From: JBBAAP01 sp043808305
GTDB taxonomy: Bacteria > Planctomycetota > MHYJ01 > JACQXL01
Assembly (NCBI GenBank): GCA_043808305.1
Contig: JAZDFB010000028.1
Coordinates: 1-64,000, forward strand
Direction: 5' to 3'
Length of the DNA stretch: 64,000 nucleotides
Each line of letters opens with the position of its first letter. Positions within the stretch are counted from its first letter, which is position 1. Both the position numbers and the translations under genes were made by a program. The notes below the pieces were generated by a model that was given only the letters and a program-made list of their open reading frames with translations, made no database searches and was not told the origin of the DNA. Positions 51,688 through 60,875 of the stretch are shown here, piece by piece.

Positions 51688-54423
51688 ATGAAACGCGTTA
51701 TATTCATTGCCATAATTATTTGTGTTTATCTGTGTTCATCTGTGGATTCGCTGGCTGGCGCGGATTGGCAGACGCTTAAGACCGAGCATTTCGAGGTCTT
51801 TTACAAAACCGGTTATGAGGCCAAGGCGCGCGAAACGCTGACCATCCTGACCGCCTACCGCGACAATATCAAGAAGCTCACCGGTAGTGATATCCCCAGA
51901 CTGCGCGTGGTTATCGAGGACATCGGCGCGATGTCCAACGCGATGACCGACCCGATTACGCCCAATATCCACATCTACGCCTATCCGCCCGACCCGGTTA
52001 TGGGCGGCATCCCCGGCGTGGGTTTCGGCGAGAACTGGCTCCGGATGGCCGGCATCCACGAGTCCATCCATCTGTCACAGCTCACCCAGTCAAGCGGATT
52101 CCCGGGCATTCTGACCACGGCGTTCGGCAATTATTTTTCACCTAACCTGGTTGTCCCGGGCTGGATTGCCGAGGGCGTGACCGTGGCGGGCGAGTCGCAG
52201 ATATCGCCTTACGAGGGCCGCATCAACGACGGTTTCTTCAAGGCCGTTATGGATGCTTATACCCAGACCCATCCCTTTCCGTCCCTGCTGGAAATGACCT
52301 ACGGGCCGCTTAATATGCCGGAACTGGCCGGAGGCCAATACCTTTACGGCGGGCTGTTCCTTAATTTCATCCGCGAGAAATACGGACAGGACAAACTCAA
52401 TGAGTTCTTCCAAAAACAGGGACAGTCGTTTTTCGGCTGGCTGGCCGGCTGGGCGACGCCGTCCATCGGCATAGATTACACCGCCCGTCAGGTCTTCGGC
52501 AAGACGTTCCCGGAGCTGTGGATAGAATGGCAGAACAGCTACGTCTACCGGCGATTTGCCATAGACGGCTCCCCGGTTACCGATAACAAGCTGGCGTTAT
52601 ATTCCGACCTGTCCGTTGAGGGCCAGCCCGAAGGCAGTCCCGCTAATAGGGGCAATTTCCTGTATTACATTGAGCGGACATACCGCAAGGCCGATGCCTA
52701 CCGGGTCTACGGGTTCGAGCGCATTGTGCGCCGGGGCCAGACCACCAAGGATGAAGAGGAACTGGCCGTGACGACATCGTCTTTCAATATCAAGCCGTGC
52801 GTCGTCGGCGATAAGCTCTATTATACCGTGCTGGAGCTCAAGCCCGGTTTTGCCAATTCCACCAACGGTGGTTTCGGCTATGTCTCCAACCTGCACTGCA
52901 AGGATATGGTGACACGCGATGACCGCGTCATTTTCAGCGATTCTATCCGCGCCTTTGCCGTCCTGCCGGATTCGAATATCCTTTATGCCAAGGACCGGGC
53001 CGACGGGTTCGGCTCGGAGATTTATCTCTATGACCAGCAAGCCAAACAGCACAAGCTGATTCTCAAATCAGATTACCTGGTGGGCCAGTTCACGACCGGG
53101 GACAACCTCATCGCCGCCTCGGCCCGGCTGGACTGGGAGAACTGGGGCATCTATCTCTTCGATATCAAGGACCTCAAGTTCGAGGAGCTGGTCAACAGCC
53201 CTTACGCCGAGACCACGCCGTCCATCAGCACTGGGCGGATATTTTTCACGGCCAACTACGACCGGACCTACCGGATTTACGCCTATGATTTGGCATCGAA
53301 GAAATTATACAAGATTACTCAGGGCAGTTTCGCCCATTTCCCGGTGCTGATGGGCGAGGAGATATATTTCGTGGGTATGAACGGCGACAGCACCAATATC
53401 TACTGCAAGCCGGTGATATATGATGCGTTCACTCTGCCCCAGGCGGAGCAGTCCAAGATGCCGGACCTGGACAAGATATCGGCCGAGCTCAACCCATCCA
53501 AAGGCGGATACCTGGACGTGCTCAAGACAGCCGTGCCCAGTTTCCGGTTCCCGGTGCTGGCCGCCAAAGGCCCGGGCGCGCTGCTGGTGGGCAGTGATGT
53601 CACCTACGAGAACGCCTACGCCATGTCGTTCCGGGGCGGGCAGGACCCGCGCCTGCACCTGATATACGAGAATATGATGCTGGCGCCGCTGACGCTGGGC
53701 GCGGAGATATCGCGCAAGTCCGGCACGCAGGATACCGCGGTCTACGGCCGGTATCCGTTGCATCAGCAGCTTGAGCCGGGCCTGTCATACATCAGCACAT
53801 CGCTTGAGGTGCGCCAGGACCAGACCATCCTGGACGACCATACCGAACTGGTTCCCGGGGTCGGGGCCGGCGTCAGGTATCCCAGATGGCAGGCGCAGTC
53901 GCAGTTGAACTATCTGCTCGAGCGCAAGAGCTGGTCCGACGCCAGCCGCGACGGCGCCGAGCTGACGGCGATGTATTCGCGCTACTTCAACAGCCCGCGC
54001 TCCGACCCCGTGTCGGGCAGCGAGTTCCGGGCCAGCGCGTATTTGCTCAACGACCAGGACCGGGTCCGGCCGGGAGAATTGAGTATCCGCGGTTTCCGCG
54101 GCGATGACGCCATTAAATCCAATATGGGCGGCACGCTGACACTGGAATACGGCTACCCGATTCTTAAGAACAGAGGCGGCTCGTGGGGCGCTAATTTCTA
54201 CTGGGGCGATGTGGCCATCGCCTATTTCACCGATGCGGCATTCGGCAAGGGCAGTTCGCCCAACGTCAGCGCCGGCGTAGAACTGAGGATGGAGGCCGCT
54301 TTCGGCTACGCCTTGAAGTTTGTCCCGACCATCGGCCTGGCCGTTCCCAATGAGGGCAGAAGCGAGATTTATATCGGATTGATGGTGACATCGTCCGGTC
54401 TGAGCGGATTGAAAAAGCCCTGA
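51688..54423 (+). CDS. Exported peptidase MA-like / propeller / beta-barrel protein
   Basis: 911 residues from ATG 51688; a GTG at 51670 would add six residues. Signal peptide (MKRVIFIAIIICVYLCSSV), then a gluzincin-like peptidase MA domain with HESIHL (HExxH) near residue 125 and the downstream PGWIAEG, which could supply the third ligand. The middle (about 300-620) has TolB-like propeller strands. The last 280 residues look like outer-membrane beta-strands ending in a hydrophobic strand (IYIGLMVTSSGLSGLKKP). Likely an outer-membrane protease or assembly protein. It contains a 20-nt sequence also found in the SBP gene. It converges on the MetE-like gene with 4 nt between stops. Confidence 0.78.
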   Translation: MKRVIFIAIIICVYLCSSVDSLAGADWQTLKTEHFEVFYKTGYEAKARETLTILTAYRDNIKKLTGSDIPRLRVVIEDIGAMSNAMTDPITPNIHIYAYPPDPVMGGIPGVGFGENWLRMAGIHESIHLSQLTQSSGFPGILTTAFGNYFSPNLVVPGWIAEGVTVAGESQISPYEGRINDGFFKAVMDAYTQTHPFPSLLEMTYGPLNMPELAGGQYLYGGLFLNFIREKYGQDKLNEFFQKQGQSFFGWLAGWATPSIGIDYTARQVFGKTFPELWIEWQNSYVYRRFAIDGSPVTDNKLALYSDLSVEGQPEGSPANRGNFLYYIERTYRKADAYRVYGFERIVRRGQTTKDEEELAVTTSSFNIKPCVVGDKLYYTVLELKPGFANSTNGGFGYVSNLHCKDMVTRDDRVIFSDSIRAFAVLPDSNILYAKDRADGFGSEIYLYDQQAKQHKLILKSDYLVGQFTTGDNLIAASARLDWENWGIYLFDIKDLKFEELVNSPYAETTPSISTGRIFFTANYDRTYRIYAYDLASKKLYKITQGSFAHFPVLMGEEIYFVGMNGDSTNIYCKPVIYDAFTLPQAEQSKMPDLDKISAELNPSKGGYLDVLKTAVPSFRFPVLAAKGPGALLVGSDVTYENAYAMSFRGGQDPRLHLIYENMMLAPLTLGAEISRKSGTQDTAVYGRYPLHQQLEPGLSYISTSLEVRQDQTILDDHTELVPGVGAGVRYPRWQAQSQLNYLLERKSWSDASRDGAELTAMYSRYFNSPRSDPVSGSEFRASAYLLNDQDRVRPGELSIRGFRGDDAIKSNMGGTLTLEYGYPILKNRGGSWGANFYWGDVAIAYFTDAAFGKGSSPNVSAGVELRMEAAFGYALKFVPTIGLAVPNEGRSEIYIGLMVTSSGLSGLKKP

Positions 54424-54427
54424 GCTG

Positions 54428-55471
54428 TTAGTGGGCGGATTTTTTAACGTATCTCGAAGACACCTCAACCAGAAGTTCCAGCCGTTTCTCGGCCTGGTTA
54501 ATGTCAATCAGCGCGCCCAGCCCGCAGGCCGGAGTCAGTATTGATTGGCCGGCGATGAGCTCACGGTCTATGCCTTTCTTGGCCAGCGCGTCCAGCCCGG
54601 CTTCCAGTTTGGATATGATATAGTCGGCTGCAACCGGTTTATCCAGCTCGGTCGAAGGCACCATTCCCCAGGCGATGATGCCGCCCCGGGACAGGAACTT
54701 TTTCAGGTCATCGCCGTAAAGCATCAGCTCGTTCATAAATCCCAGCCCGTCGAAGTTGAGGATGTCCACCGGCGTGGCCAGTATCACCGACCAGTCGGTA
54801 TTGCCGCAGCAATGGATGCCGACCAGTCCGTTATCATTATGTATGGTATTGGCCAGCTCGCTGATCCGCTCTATGACCGTTTCCTTGGACAGTGGCACAT
54901 AGGCCGAGCCGTAGCCCATCAGGTAGGGTTCATCCAGGAAGATGATGGACCTGAGACCCAGCCGGTTGAACCGGTCCATCTGCCAGCGCGCCTTCATAAT
55001 CAGGCATTTGTTGAGCGCGTCAGCCAGCTCCGGATGGTGCATCAGCGCCGTGCCGGACTTGTCCGTCAGCAGAGCGCCGAAGGTAATCGGGCCGGTGACC
55101 TGTCCTTTGATAAAGCTGATATTGTCCCGGTTAGCGGTTTCCAGGAGTTTATACATCGCGTGGAACCCGGCCGCCCGGTCCGGGCTGATGGCGAAATAGT
55201 CGATATCGTCATCCAGGAAGTGCTGGTAGAAATCCGCCAGCCCTGTTTCGATGTCAGTCGTGTCCACGAACATCTTCTTGCCCGGTTCGTCGATGATGAC
55301 GTTAGGCAGTCCCTCGGCGAACTGCGCGCCCATATTCTCCAGGTAGCTCCGGCGGGGCAGTTGCGGCCAGAAGGGGATATTCTTGAGGTATTTGAGCACC
55401 AGCTCCGATGCCTTGGCGGCGTCGCTGTGCGGCAGGCTGCCGATACCGGTTGGAACGAAATTAAATAGCAT
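54428..55471 (-). CDS. Core MetE-like / uroporphyrinogen decarboxylase-superfamily methyltransferase
   Basis: 347 residues matching the C-terminal barrel of cobalamin-independent methionine synthase: FVPTGIGSLPHSD at the start, IKGQVTGPITFG, FLDEPYLMGYG, GIHCCGNTDW and a late Cys in TPACGLG that completes the usual His/Cys zinc site. It lacks the N-terminal MetE domain, as in the short core-MetE enzymes of anaerobes, which use methylcobalamin or a corrinoid protein as donor. The acceptor is probably homocysteine, unproven. Confidence 0.75.
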   Translation of the reverse strand: MLFNFVPTGIGSLPHSDAAKASELVLKYLKNIPFWPQLPRRSYLENMGAQFAEGLPNVIIDEPGKKMFVDTTDIETGLADFYQHFLDDDIDYFAISPDRAAGFHAMYKLLETANRDNISFIKGQVTGPITFGALLTDKSGTALMHHPELADALNKCLIMKARWQMDRFNRLGLRSIIFLDEPYLMGYGSAYVPLSKETVIERISELANTIHNDNGLVGIHCCGNTDWSVILATPVDILNFDGLGFMNELMLYGDDLKKFLSRGGIIAWGMVPSTELDKPVAADYIISKLEAGLDALAKKGIDRELIAGQSILTPACGLGALIDINQAEKRLELLVEVSSRYVKKSAH

Positions 55472-55558
55472 TAGTTTTTGTCGTGTGGCTCGGAGAACTT
55501 CTAAAGTATTTTAACCCCGTAGTTTTCAGCTACGGGAGAGCGTCAGCCCCCTTTAGGG

Positions 55559-55596
55559 TAAGAAACTGTAACAGCCTTCGGCTTAACAGTTTCTAA
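55559..55596. repeat. Perfect hairpin beside the tRNA
   Basis: AAGAAACTGTAACAGCC and GGCTTAACAGTTTCT pair around TTC. It is followed within 2 nt by the 3-prime end of the tRNA (minus strand), so it may act as its terminator, or as a repeat; CCCGTAG / CTACGGG lies just left of it. Confidence 0.5.
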
Positions 55597-55597
55597 A

Positions 55598-55669
55598 TGG
55601 GCCCGGCCCGACTCGAACGGGCAACCAACGGATTATGAGTCCGCTGCTCTGCCATTGAGCTACGGGCCC
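55598..55669 (-). tRNA. tRNA with CAU anticodon (Met, or Ile after lysidine modification)
   Basis: 72 nt that fold into a full cloverleaf: acceptor GGGCCCG / CGGGCCC, D arm GCTC / GAGC, anticodon arm GCGGA-CTCATAA-TCCGT, T arm GCCCG-TTCGAGT-CGGGC and discriminator A. The anticodon is CAT. The CCA end is not encoded. The sequence lacks the three G-C pairs of initiator tRNA in the anticodon stem, so it is elongator Met or tRNA-Ile2. Confidence 0.93.
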
Positions 55670-55822
55670 GTGTGCGTTATCCTGTATCGGGAATCTTTAA
55701 CCAAATATCCAAAATAAATCAAGGAAATGAGATATTCGGCTTATAACAGCCCGGAATCTACCCATCCGTCAAGTAAATAAAATAAGCCGTTCAGGCGGCT
55801 CTGCCTGAGGAGCAACCCTGTT

Positions 55823-55864
55823 TATACCATTAGATATATTATATTGTTATACCTTAAGGTATTA
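55823..55864. repeat. TATACC double-palindrome element, copy 2
   Basis: TATACCATTAGATATATTAT then ATTGTTATACCTTAAGGTAT; the last three bases form the stop codon (minus strand TAA) of the NtrC-type gene. Confidence 0.8.
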
Positions 55865-57244
55865 CAAGGCATCGCGCTGTTCGTTGTTATCCAGGCCTAG
55901 TGATTTTATCTTGTTGGCCAGGGTGTTGCGGTGGATGCCCAGGAGTTCGGCCGCTTCCTGGCGGCAGTTCTTGGTCTTTATCAATATGTTCTTGATGTAT
56001 TCCTGCTCGAACCTTCCTATAGCCTTTTCCAGGTCGAGATGTTTGTCGTCCATCAGCTCCAGCGCCGATTTGGCATTGAGTATTTCCAGAGGCAGTTCGT
56101 CGGTGGCGATTTCGGGGCTCTGGCTGATAACCAGCAGGCGCTGGATGACGTTTTCCAGTTCGCGGATGTTGCCCGGCCAGTGGTAATCCTTGAGGTAACC
56201 CATTATTTTCGGGCTGATTTTATTTATCTGGCGATGGAACTGCTTGTTGTAAATATCCAGGAAGTGCTGGACCAGCAGGGGGATGTCTTCACATCTTTGG
56301 CGCAGTGGCGGCACGACCACGGGCACGACGTTTATCCGGTAATAAAGGTCTTCACGGAACAGGCCTTTTTTTATAAGCTCCCTGAGGTCTATATTGGTGG
56401 CGGCGATAATCCGGACATCGATGGGCAGGGGGCGCATGCCGCCGACCCGCTCGATGACCCGTTCCTGGAGCACCCGGAGCAGTTTGCCCTGTAGTTCCAG
56501 CGGCAGGGCGCTCAACTCGTCCAGGAAGATTGTCCCGCGATGGGCGATTTCGAACTTGCCCAGCCGGCGGTTCATAGCGCTGGTGAATGAGCCTTTTTCG
56601 TGGCCGAACAGTTCGCTTTCGATAAGGTCTTTGGGTATAGCCACGCAGTTGACGGCCACAAAGGGGCCTTCACGACGGTCGCTGGCGTTATGGATAGCGT
56701 TGGCCACCAGCTCCTTGCCCGTGCCGCTTTCGCCGATAATCAGCGCCGTGGCGTCGTTGTTGGAAAGTTTGTCGATGAGCTTTAAGACATCGCGCATCGC
56801 CTGGCTCTGTCCGATGAGCACCTTGGGCCGGTCGGCGTCCTGCATCCGCCGGTAACGGACCTCGTTGAGCAGCTGCGTCCGCTCGATGGCGTTTTTAACC
56901 ACGATGAACATCTGGTCGACATCAAACGGTTTTATGAGGTAGTCGAAGGCGCCGAGCTTCATAGCCTCGACGCCGCTGGCCGCCGAGTTGTCGGCCGTGA
57001 GCATGACCACCTCGATGGACGGGTTGAGCTCTTTTATCTTCTTCAAAACCTCGTTGCCCTTGATATCGGGCAGGCCGATGTCCAGAATCACCAGCTGGAC
57101 GTTGAACTTGTTGACGGCATCCAGGGCTTCTTTGCCGTTGGCGGCTGAAATGAACTGGTATGAACTTTCGAAAACGATTTTCAGGCTGCTGATGACGCTG
57201 GCGTCATCATCCACGGCCAGGATATAAGGCAAATGGCTGGTCAT
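55862..57244 (-). CDS. NtrC-type sigma-54-dependent response regulator
   Basis: 460 residues: receiver domain (phosphoacceptor Asp in VILDIGLPDIKG), AAA+ domain with Walker A IIGESGTGKE, HEKGSFTSA where most activators have GAFTGA (the essential Thr is kept), IFLDEL Walker B, and a Fis-type helix-turn-helix (CRQEAAELLGIHRNTLANKI). It should activate sigma-54 promoters upon phosphorylation by the upstream kinase, 43 nt away. AAAGGAG precedes the ATG. Confidence 0.93.
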   Translation of the reverse strand: MTSHLPYILAVDDDASVISSLKIVFESSYQFISAANGKEALDAVNKFNVQLVILDIGLPDIKGNEVLKKIKELNPSIEVVMLTADNSAASGVEAMKLGAFDYLIKPFDVDQMFIVVKNAIERTQLLNEVRYRRMQDADRPKVLIGQSQAMRDVLKLIDKLSNNDATALIIGESGTGKELVANAIHNASDRREGPFVAVNCVAIPKDLIESELFGHEKGSFTSAMNRRLGKFEIAHRGTIFLDELSALPLELQGKLLRVLQERVIERVGGMRPLPIDVRIIAATNIDLRELIKKGLFREDLYYRINVVPVVVPPLRQRCEDIPLLVQHFLDIYNKQFHRQINKISPKIMGYLKDYHWPGNIRELENVIQRLLVISQSPEIATDELPLEILNAKSALELMDDKHLDLEKAIGRFEQEYIKNILIKTKNCRQEAAELLGIHRNTLANKIKSLGLDNNEQRDAL

Positions 57245-57287
57245 TTTTTAACTCCTTTGGCGCCTCACGCGCCATGGCGCACTGCGT

Positions 57288-59180
57288 TCACAACCCAATC
57301 GGTAGTTTAACAACAAACGTAGTTCCCTGGTTTTCTTTGCTGGCGACTTCGATGATACCCTGATGCTGTTCGATAATTTCCTTGCAGATGGCCAGTCCCA
57401 GCCCCAGTCCGGAGAACTTGGATGTATGAAACGGCTCGAAGACATTGGCCAGCTGGGTTTGGTTCATGCCGCAACCGGTATCGGCGAAACTTATTTCCAC
57501 CATTTCAGGACGGTCCGGCTGTTCGGACGGACGCATCTTGATATCAATATTGAGATTGCCGCCTTTGGGCATGGCATCCAGCGCGTTTTGTATCAGGTTA
57601 ATGGCCACCTGCTTGATGCTATCAACATCAATCATAGCGGCAAGATTATCCGGGCGGCAATGGATATTTACGGCAACGTTTTGCTGGGAAATATTTTCCT
57701 TAAAGAGGTCAAGGCAGTTCTGGACTAACGGCTGGATGCCGTGATTTGTCAGGTTGAGCTTATGTTCTGCTGAGAAGCTGGTCATGGAGCCGAGCATTTT
57801 TTCCAGCCGGGCCAGTTCCGGCGGCACGGTTTGCTGGAACTGGTCGATGAATTTCTCGTCCTGATAGCGTCTGGGCAAAAGCTGGATGAATGTTTTCAGT
57901 GCCACCAGCGGATGGCGCAGTTCGTGGGCAATCTTGGACGTGGCGATGCCGATATTGGAAAGTTTCTCGGCCTGCCGGGCTTTCTTGAGCTTTTGAATCA
58001 TCCGGTCGAATGAATTGAGCAGCTGGCCGACCTCGTCGTGGCGCGGTGATTCTATGGACTGGTCAAGGTCGCCGGCGGCGACGCTGCCGGTGACGGCAAT
58101 CAGCTTCTTTATGGGCCGGACAATCCAGTTGGCAATTACCAGGCTGAGCAGGGCGGCGCAGATTATGGCTCCGGCGATGATGATGACGGCGTCTTGCCGC
58201 ATGGCAATAGAAAAGGCGTAAGCCTCGTTGACCGGCTGGCGGATAATCAGCCCCCAGCCGAAGGGGCTGACCGGGGCGTAAGCGCTCAGCCATTTATTTC
58301 CGGCGCCTTTGTCCGAACTTTCCTCAAGGCTGCCGTTTGAGCCTTGCAGGACCGACTGGATTGCCTTGGAATTCTTGAGGTTTTCACCCTGATAGACCCG
58401 CTTTTCCTCATTATGAACCAAAGTGTAACCCTGGTCATCAACCAGGAAGGCTTGGCCTCCGCCCAGTTTTATCTCGTCTATGATTTCCCAGATGCCGCTT
58501 AGCTTTATTTCAGCCACGAGAATGCCGGATAAATTATCCAATCTTTTTAACTGAACGGCTAAAGTGATGTACGGAAAATGTTCAGGGGAGAAATAGACCT
58601 TTGACACGGCCGTTTTGGCTCCGGCCATGATATCCCGGTAAACGGCGCCGGTGGAATAAGTATTGGCGGTTAGTGCCAGTTCGAATCCATGAGTTATACT
58701 TCGGCAGTTGGATGGCGCTTCGGCGCCAGACTTACTGCCGAGTATCCTCGGCTGTTCCCGCTTCGGCGGGACGAACAGCCGATGGACTGGCACGTTATCC
58801 AGGTCCGATGAAACGGTCTCTATGCCGGCGGCATCGGCGATGGCCACCCGCTCAAACCAGGCCGGGTAATCGGTAACCATCCGGTAGAGCAGAACCCGCT
58901 GGGTATCCGTGTCGCTTATGCCGACGGACTCCATAATCTCCGCGGTATTGACCAGGATGGACTGCGGCTTTTCGACGTATTCGCTGAGGTGCCGGGCCGT
59001 CCGGCTGGTGAGCGTTTCGTAATCCCTTAATACCGAGCCGGTGACCGCCTGCCGGCTGGCATCAATCAACAGGTATCCCAATAAAATCAAGGCGATGGTT
59101 AAAATGAAGGCAAAGACTAATCCGATTTGCTGCCAGATTTTTCCGGGGATCAATGACAGTAATAACCGCTTGAATGCCAC
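57288..59180 (-). CDS. Sensor histidine kinase with Cache domain, NtrB/AtoS-like
   Basis: 630 residues: two membrane helices (20-42 and about 330-352) bracketing a periplasmic dCache sensor, HAMP linker, HisKA with the phospho-His in KIAHELRHPLVALKTF and a HATPase with NLIQNALDAMPKGG, DTGCGMN and GLGLGLAICKEI. The Cache domain contains about 43 residues (127-170, VHRLFVPPKREQPRILGSKS and on) encoded by a palindromic DNA element, in frame. It forms an operon with the NtrC-type regulator. The signal sensed may be related to the adjacent peptide locus, by position only. Confidence 0.92.
   Translation of the reverse strand: MAFKRLLLSLIPGKIWQQIGLVFAFILTIALILLGYLLIDASRQAVTGSVLRDYETLTSRTARHLSEYVEKPQSILVNTAEIMESVGISDTDTQRVLLYRMVTDYPAWFERVAIADAAGIETVSSDLDNVPVHRLFVPPKREQPRILGSKSGAEAPSNCRSITHGFELALTANTYSTGAVYRDIMAGAKTAVSKVYFSPEHFPYITLAVQLKRLDNLSGILVAEIKLSGIWEIIDEIKLGGGQAFLVDDQGYTLVHNEEKRVYQGENLKNSKAIQSVLQGSNGSLEESSDKGAGNKWLSAYAPVSPFGWGLIIRQPVNEAYAFSIAMRQDAVIIIAGAIICAALLSLVIANWIVRPIKKLIAVTGSVAAGDLDQSIESPRHDEVGQLLNSFDRMIQKLKKARQAEKLSNIGIATSKIAHELRHPLVALKTFIQLLPRRYQDEKFIDQFQQTVPPELARLEKMLGSMTSFSAEHKLNLTNHGIQPLVQNCLDLFKENISQQNVAVNIHCRPDNLAAMIDVDSIKQVAINLIQNALDAMPKGGNLNIDIKMRPSEQPDRPEMVEISFADTGCGMNQTQLANVFEPFHTSKFSGLGLGLAICKEIIEQHQGIIEVASKENQGTTFVVKLPIGL
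58672..58800. repeat. Nested GCAGT/GTGCCAGT palindromic element inside the kinase gene
   Basis: Outer arms AGTGCCAGT and ACTGGCAC, an inner hairpin ATACTTCGGCAGTTGG ... ACTTACTGCCGAGTAT, a second inner hairpin GGCTGTTCCCGC / GCGGGACGAACAGCC, ending GTTATCC as intergenic copies do. It is 129 nt long, exactly 43 codons. Confidence 0.85.
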
Positions 59181-59270
59181 TTGGAATCCTTCTGCCGTCG
59201 ATAGTTCGGCAATATTGAAAAAGTGGCATTATTATACAGTTTAGTTATATCACTGTCAAAGATAACAAAA

Positions 59271-60620
59271 CTATAGGGCGCCCCGTTCGTAATCCATTTT
59301 AAGCAGTTGCGGAAATATTCGCTGGTAGTAATCCAGTTCGCAGGCCGGTTTGGAATAGTCGGAGTACCTCAACTGGGCCATCAACCGGCACCCGCCGCCG
59401 CACATGGGCATATAGACGCACTCGGAACAGCTTTTCCAGGGTTTGAGTTCCTGGAATTCTTCCAGCCGTTGGTTAGGGCTGGCCTGGCGGACGTTGCCGA
59501 TGGAAAACTGCGGCCGGCCCACGAAACCCTCGCACTTATAGATATCGCCGTGCGGGTCTATGACCACGGTTGAATCGTCCTGGGTCATCGGGCAGGTGGT
59601 TACCACCGCCGCCGAGTCAACCTTGTATCCGCGGGCGATAGCCTCCTTTTGCAGTTCCAGCGCCTCCTCAGCCAGGTCGGTGACCAGCGAATGGCAGCCG
59701 ACCATCTCGACCGACAGTTTGGCGTCGTTATTGTCGCCCAAGCGGGCCACTACCGGAGCGAACAGCACCCGCTGTAACTTACCGGCCCAGCCTTTGGCGT
59801 CCATAAAATCCAGCAACTTCCGGAAACTGTCCAGGTTATCGCGGTCGAAGTTGCCGCCGATTTCCACGCCGACTTTATCAATGATTGAATCAATCTTGGC
59901 CACAATGGCGTCAAACGAACCGCGCCCGTTGATAAACGGCCGGCGCCGGTCGTGATGTTCCCGGTCGCCGTCCAGCGTCACCCGCAGGCTGGTCAGGCCG
60001 TAGCCGGTCAGGCGCTCGATCAGGTCCTTTTCAATCAGCGAACCGTTGGTTATCATCCCGAAGCTGAATTTCAGAGACTGTTCCTTGGCCCAGGCATTAA
60101 GCACGCTGGCGATATGGAGTATTGCCTTTGGGTTCATCAGCGGTTCGCCGCCGTAAAATACCAGGCGCACCTCTCGCGTGCGTTTTTCGATTGCTTTGTT
60201 CTTGATCCAGTTAATGACGCCCTGCATTGTCTCGTCATCGAGTGATTTGGCCTGCTTTACCCGCTCCTCAAAGCAGTAAAAACAGGCAAAGTTGCATTTG
60301 TAAGTGGTAAGTATCGTTGCGGACAGCGGCTTGACCCTGGTTTTCATCTCGTTGAACCATTCCTCCAGCAGGCGCATCTCATCAACCCGGTAATCAAGGA
60401 TAATCCCCGATTCCTTGAGCAGGTTGACGCATTCGGCCTCTTCATCGGCCAGCCCGGATACCAGTACCCGGCGGGTATCGGTGGAAACGGTCCGGTCAAT
60501 GAAATCCTTGACCTGGCGGTTGATGGCCATAACCGCCTGGGTCCGGGTGTTATAAACCAGGTATTCACCCGGCTTCGGATAGTCCTCGTAAAATATCGTA
60601 AATCTGGATAATTTAAGCAT
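59271..60620 (-). CDS. Radical SAM/SPASM peptide-modifying enzyme
   Basis: 449 residues from ATG 60620 (a TTG at 60650 is less likely). The radical SAM cluster is CNFACFYC near residue 110; the SAM site follows with VRLVFYGGEPLMN. The C-terminal SPASM domain shows KCEGFVG, CSECVYMPMCGGGC and a last Cys (PACELDYY), enough ligands for two more FeS clusters. An N-terminal region (15-80) resembles the PqqD-like peptide-binding part of such enzymes. This architecture typifies maturases of ribosomal peptides. A 28-residue Cys-containing peptide gene lies 256 nt upstream on the same strand. Confidence 0.88.
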   Translation of the reverse strand: MLKLSRFTIFYEDYPKPGEYLVYNTRTQAVMAINRQVKDFIDRTVSTDTRRVLVSGLADEEAECVNLLKESGIILDYRVDEMRLLEEWFNEMKTRVKPLSATILTTYKCNFACFYCFEERVKQAKSLDDETMQGVINWIKNKAIEKRTREVRLVFYGGEPLMNPKAILHIASVLNAWAKEQSLKFSFGMITNGSLIEKDLIERLTGYGLTSLRVTLDGDREHHDRRRPFINGRGSFDAIVAKIDSIIDKVGVEIGGNFDRDNLDSFRKLLDFMDAKGWAGKLQRVLFAPVVARLGDNNDAKLSVEMVGCHSLVTDLAEEALELQKEAIARGYKVDSAAVVTTCPMTQDDSTVVIDPHGDIYKCEGFVGRPQFSIGNVRQASPNQRLEEFQELKPWKSCSECVYMPMCGGGCRLMAQLRYSDYSKPACELDYYQRIFPQLLKMDYERGAL

Positions 60621-60684
60621 ATATATAGTCGGATAAATCCGTCCCGCCAAAAGCGGGAGCGATTTATCGCACTCCGGCTACCGG

Positions 60685-60780
60685 CTATAGTTCGGCTGCC
60701 TGTGAAGTTGCAGCCGACTATACCTGGCAGTAATTCTGACGCCAAAGGTGCCATCAAACTGCCAGAGTATCGGCAGCCCT
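60685..60780. repeat. GCAGT-type repeat cluster upstream of the radical SAM gene
   Basis: ATAGTTCGGCTGCCTGTGAA and GTTGCAGCCGACTATA are inverted arms; CTGGCAGTAATTCTG ... AAACTGCCAGAG is a second pair. No gene. Confidence 0.65.
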
Positions 60781-60781
60781 A

Positions 60782-60857
60782 AGGGGGTCTTTGGATTATA
60801 CCATTAGGTATATTTATAATGTTATACCTTAAGGTAGTATTAGGCCAAAGACCCCCA
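60782..60857. repeat. Long stem-loop with TATACC element (copy 3) between peptide gene and radical SAM gene
   Basis: Outer arms AGGGGGTCTTTGG and CCAAAGACCCCC enclose a TATACC double palindrome (60797-60841). A transcript coming from the peptide gene would fold this whole segment into a long branched hairpin, a plausible attenuator. Confidence 0.75.
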
Positions 60858-60875
60858 TCATTTCAAACTCTGTTA

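Noticed and set aside
53600..54507. Minus-strand frames under the end of the peptidase-MA gene
   Set aside because: The plus-strand gene has clear barrel sequence up to its stop, and the MetE-like gene begins independently.
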